Positions 5,701 to 6,328 of a stretch of DNA of 6,328 nt are shown here, piece by piece. Position 1 is the first letter of the stretch, and each line of letters opens with the position of its first letter. Made by a program: the position numbers and the translations under genes. The notes beneath the pieces are model-generated. The model had not been told where the DNA came from and did no database searches. It was given only the letters and a program-made list of their open reading frames with translations. Source of the stretch: Thermoplasmata archaeon (lineage in GTDB: Archaea > Thermoplasmatota > Thermoplasmata > Lutacidiplasmatales > UBA184); NCBI GenBank assembly GCA_030044105.1, contig JASHWL010000081.1, forward strand, positions 1 through 6,328, in the 5' to 3' direction.

Positions 5701-6328
5701 CCGACGAACCGGTCGGAATCGCTGAGATACGAGTAGATCCCGGTCCCGGTGCCGCTATTGTTCAGGTTGCCCGAGAGGTCGTTTCCCGAGACCAACGTAC
5801 CGCTGTCGTACTCGAGATTGGCGCCGTAGAACGCCGCGTACCGACCGTCGTTGTTGAGGAAGAGGGCGTTGGAGGTAACGCTCGTCTCCAGCGCGCTGCC
5901 GGTCTCGGCCACCACCTGGTTATCGAGCACGCCGGCGTCGATGACGCTCGCGAGGTAGACCCCGACGTTCGAGAACGAGACGTTGTTGTCCGACACGTTC
6001 ACGTCCTGGGAGGTTTGGATCCAGATCCCGATGTCGAGCGCGTGGGTCGCTCCGATCCCGTAGACGGAGACGGCGCTCGAGTCGACGACGTACACGGCCT
6101 CGTCCCCGGGCGCCGTGCTCGAGAGGTACTCCACCGTCACGTTCGCGACCCCCCGGACCTCGACCGCGCTGTTGTTCCCGTACCCGTCCACCGTCGTGTA
6201 GGTGACGAGGCAGTTCGACAGGTCCACGGTCGCGTTCGACGCGAGGTCGAGGAGCGAGCTGTCGAGCGGTTCGTTCAGCTGGTACAGCGAACCGCTCACG
6301 GTCACGGGAGCGCCCGCGGGTTCGACCG
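2775..6328 (-). CDS. Giant surface protein: beta-helix stalk, Ig-like repeats, C-terminal membrane anchor (N-terminus outside window)
   Basis: At least 1,183 residues are visible; the frame stays open to the right edge, so the true start and signal peptide are missing. Numbering here sets the in-frame GTG at 6305 as residue 1; it is probably internal, since the readable codons before it (VEPAGAP) continue the same style. Residues about 20-800 are right-handed parallel beta-helix coils of 22-30 residues with recurring G/D-N-x-hydrophobic turns (NosD/pectate-lyase-like). A NosD-like closing motif, GGNYWTGYTG to LDEYPL, lies at 804-841. Three Ig-like repeats follow at 848-929, 930-1018 and 1019-1092. 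Then come a seven-Ser linker (1095-1101), a membrane span (1105-1128), the positive stop RKGR (1129-1132) and a 42-residue Pro-rich tail predicted cytoplasmic. About 30 N-x-S/T sequons and only three Cys fit a glycosylated extracellular protein. Adhesion, a cell-surface coat role, or carbohydrate binding/cleavage are all possible; no catalytic residues are recognised. The regulator gene follows 31 bp downstream. Confidence 0.92.
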   Translation of the reverse strand, partial: VEPAGAPVTVSGSLYQLNEPLDSSLLDLASNATVDLSNCLVTYTTVDGYGNNSAVEVRGVANVTVEYLSSTAPGDEAVYVVDSSAVSVYGIGATHALDIGIWIQTSQDVNVSDNNVSFSNVGVYLASVIDAGVLDNQVVAETGSALETSVTSNALFLNNDGRYAAFYGANLEYDSGTLVSGNDLSGNLNNSGTGTGIYSYLSDSDRFVGNNLSGTNAYGVYVSAPTGSMLISHNDLTGGLEYGVGEAEGYFGSGVTIRDNDIENVTLDGIDASQPGALNITGNSFALAAAEPSAIGINLEGAIGAVTIAGNRLSGGYGTGVLFSSSGGTLTVARNVITNTSYEALDVAVSSGATIVSNDLDVNTTGPSAGIYVGYSNGVLSIVGNQITGGFLYGLDLYVVNGTLIVRGNNAVAALDDAILIFETEGASFVSGNALGANASTADTFVYGIYVDDYLAGPSVISDNDFGGGLFVGIYLTFAFSDLNISDNAFTNVTAGGVDLDQEALGNSVIWGNVFSKPAIAFVETFGLFWAEGGGNLSIVDNVFEGGFYAGAVSMGVLGTTLLEGNVFDNVSDYGAAFEESANGLTAVDNQFLGNDTAYSATGIGLYLVDESGTVGYVANNTIAGGLGTGILDSDSEIAQTLVYNNTIQDPVQYGVQVTNSAGPVAVVGSTISAAQGFGILATDDANLTIQDNQVTDANVAINISDDDAQVLVDGNNASGSNASLEVDMSDFESVAILEDNDLSNSKWVAVNNSLADFIANDLLGTPTVWLTNDSFSEFYHNNLETDGPAFLDLFDSAPLSGVYNAPLPIGGNYWTGYTGTSCSYVCSPPYEVPSQSGSSGYLDEYPLGTAWTAYAITFEESGLPAGTTWSVTFNGSVLTAVAPASIVVYPSNIVPVTFPYAIPAVGTYTQVSPSSGSVTTSGTSETIAVTFAEPTYAVSFSENGLAVGMMWYVNSTGTPAFASGAFAVTSAGTQTFAVGDLTNGTYAFSVAVDRGGFLATTPTTGTFTVDGAATTVAYVYATVNYTVSFQQSGLPAGGLWTVTINGAPQSSTGAALAFSLPNGTYSFSVTVPTGYVATPAQPFTVAGGPVASYIAISATPSSSSSSSNNTLIYGLVAGLVIAAALAVIAFALLARKGRGGAASTPPPAWSPPPAGASAAPPAPGEQPWSEGGPTPPSPPSGG
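3030..3764 (-). repeat. Three tandem Ig-like 'SGLPAG..W.VT.NG' repeats
   Basis: Each unit is about 74-89 residues and starts Tyr-Ala/Thr-Ile/Val-Ser/Thr-Phe. Starts are YAITFEESGLPAGTTWSVT (residue 848), YAVSFSENGLAVGMMWYVN (930) and YTVSFQQSGLPAGGLWTVT (1019). Units two and three also contain NGTYAFSV or NGTYSFSV and end in a TxxxTFTV or QPFTV strand. The first unit is the most different in its middle and lacks the NGTY strand. Such units recur, in my memory, in secreted proteins of Thermoplasmata, and are probably beta-sandwich spacers that lift the beta-helix off the membrane. Confidence 0.8.
4335..5642 (-). repeat. Three-coil super-repeat (about 77 residues, about 232 bp) within the beta-helix
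   Basis: Coding repeat in the surface protein, residues 222-657. Coils cycle in three types. Type a has N-x-hydrophobic-x-G-G then a G-hydrophobic pair (LTGGLEYGV, LSGGYGTGV, ITGGFLYGL, FGGGLFVGI, FEGGFYAGA, IAGGLGTGI). Type b is short, often N-[VT]-x (IENVTLDGI, ITNTSYEAL, FTNVTAGGV, FDNVSDYGA). Type c is longer by about five residues, with an insertion before the GI strand (NTTGPSAGIYV, NDTAYSATGIGLYL). Type a coils begin at residues 222, 299, 373, 452, 530 and 608, giving spacings of 77, 74, 79, 78 and 78. The sixth unit lacks a clear c coil. The DNA copies are diverged, so the repeat is visible in protein, not as near-identical DNA. Confidence 0.8.

Overview
The window looks like a piece of a GC-rich euryarchaeal genome, most likely an uncultured member of the Thermoplasmatota. 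This is inferred from four things. One gene has a TATA-like element about 26 nt ahead of its ATG, the spacing of a leaderless archaeal transcript. A regulator fuses an XRE helix-turn-helix to paired CBS domains, an arrangement common in archaea. A giant surface protein carries NosD-like beta-helix coils followed by 'SGLPAG..W.VT.NG' repeats, which I associate from memory with Thermoplasmata secreted proteins. No RNA gene, CRISPR array, insertion sequence or phage gene was seen. G+C is high throughout, judged by eye and not counted.

Layout. Positions 1-410 (minus) hold the N-terminal third of an MFS transporter that runs off the left edge. Positions 530-1111 (minus) encode a small putative zinc metallopeptidase with an HELRH motif. 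A 99-bp divergent promoter region separates it from a P1-family (DmpA/NylC-type) self-processing aminopeptidase at 1211-2164 (plus). That gene meets, stop to stop with no spacer, a 192-residue XRE-CBS regulator at 2165-2743 (minus). Only 31 bp upstream of the regulator on the same strand ends a very large surface protein (2775 to beyond the right edge). Its 1,183 visible residues comprise a parallel beta-helix stalk, a NosD-like closing motif, three Ig-like repeats, a Ser-rich linker, one membrane anchor and a Pro-rich cytoplasmic tail.

How the genes may work together. The surface protein and the XRE-CBS regulator are probably co-transcribed, so the regulator may tune production of the surface protein or respond to the same condition; this is inference from spacing only. 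The two peptidase genes share a divergent control region and both look cytoplasmic, which would fit peptide or amide turnover. The MFS protein could export or import a related compound, but nothing in the visible part fixes its substrate.

The most noteworthy signal is inside the surface protein. The beta-helix coils are not uniform. For about 436 residues they cycle a-b-c in a three-coil super-repeat of about 77 residues, seen six times (the last unit lacks its c coil), which points to growth of the stalk by duplication of three-coil blocks. I found no convincing multi-gene defence or otherwise novel system here.
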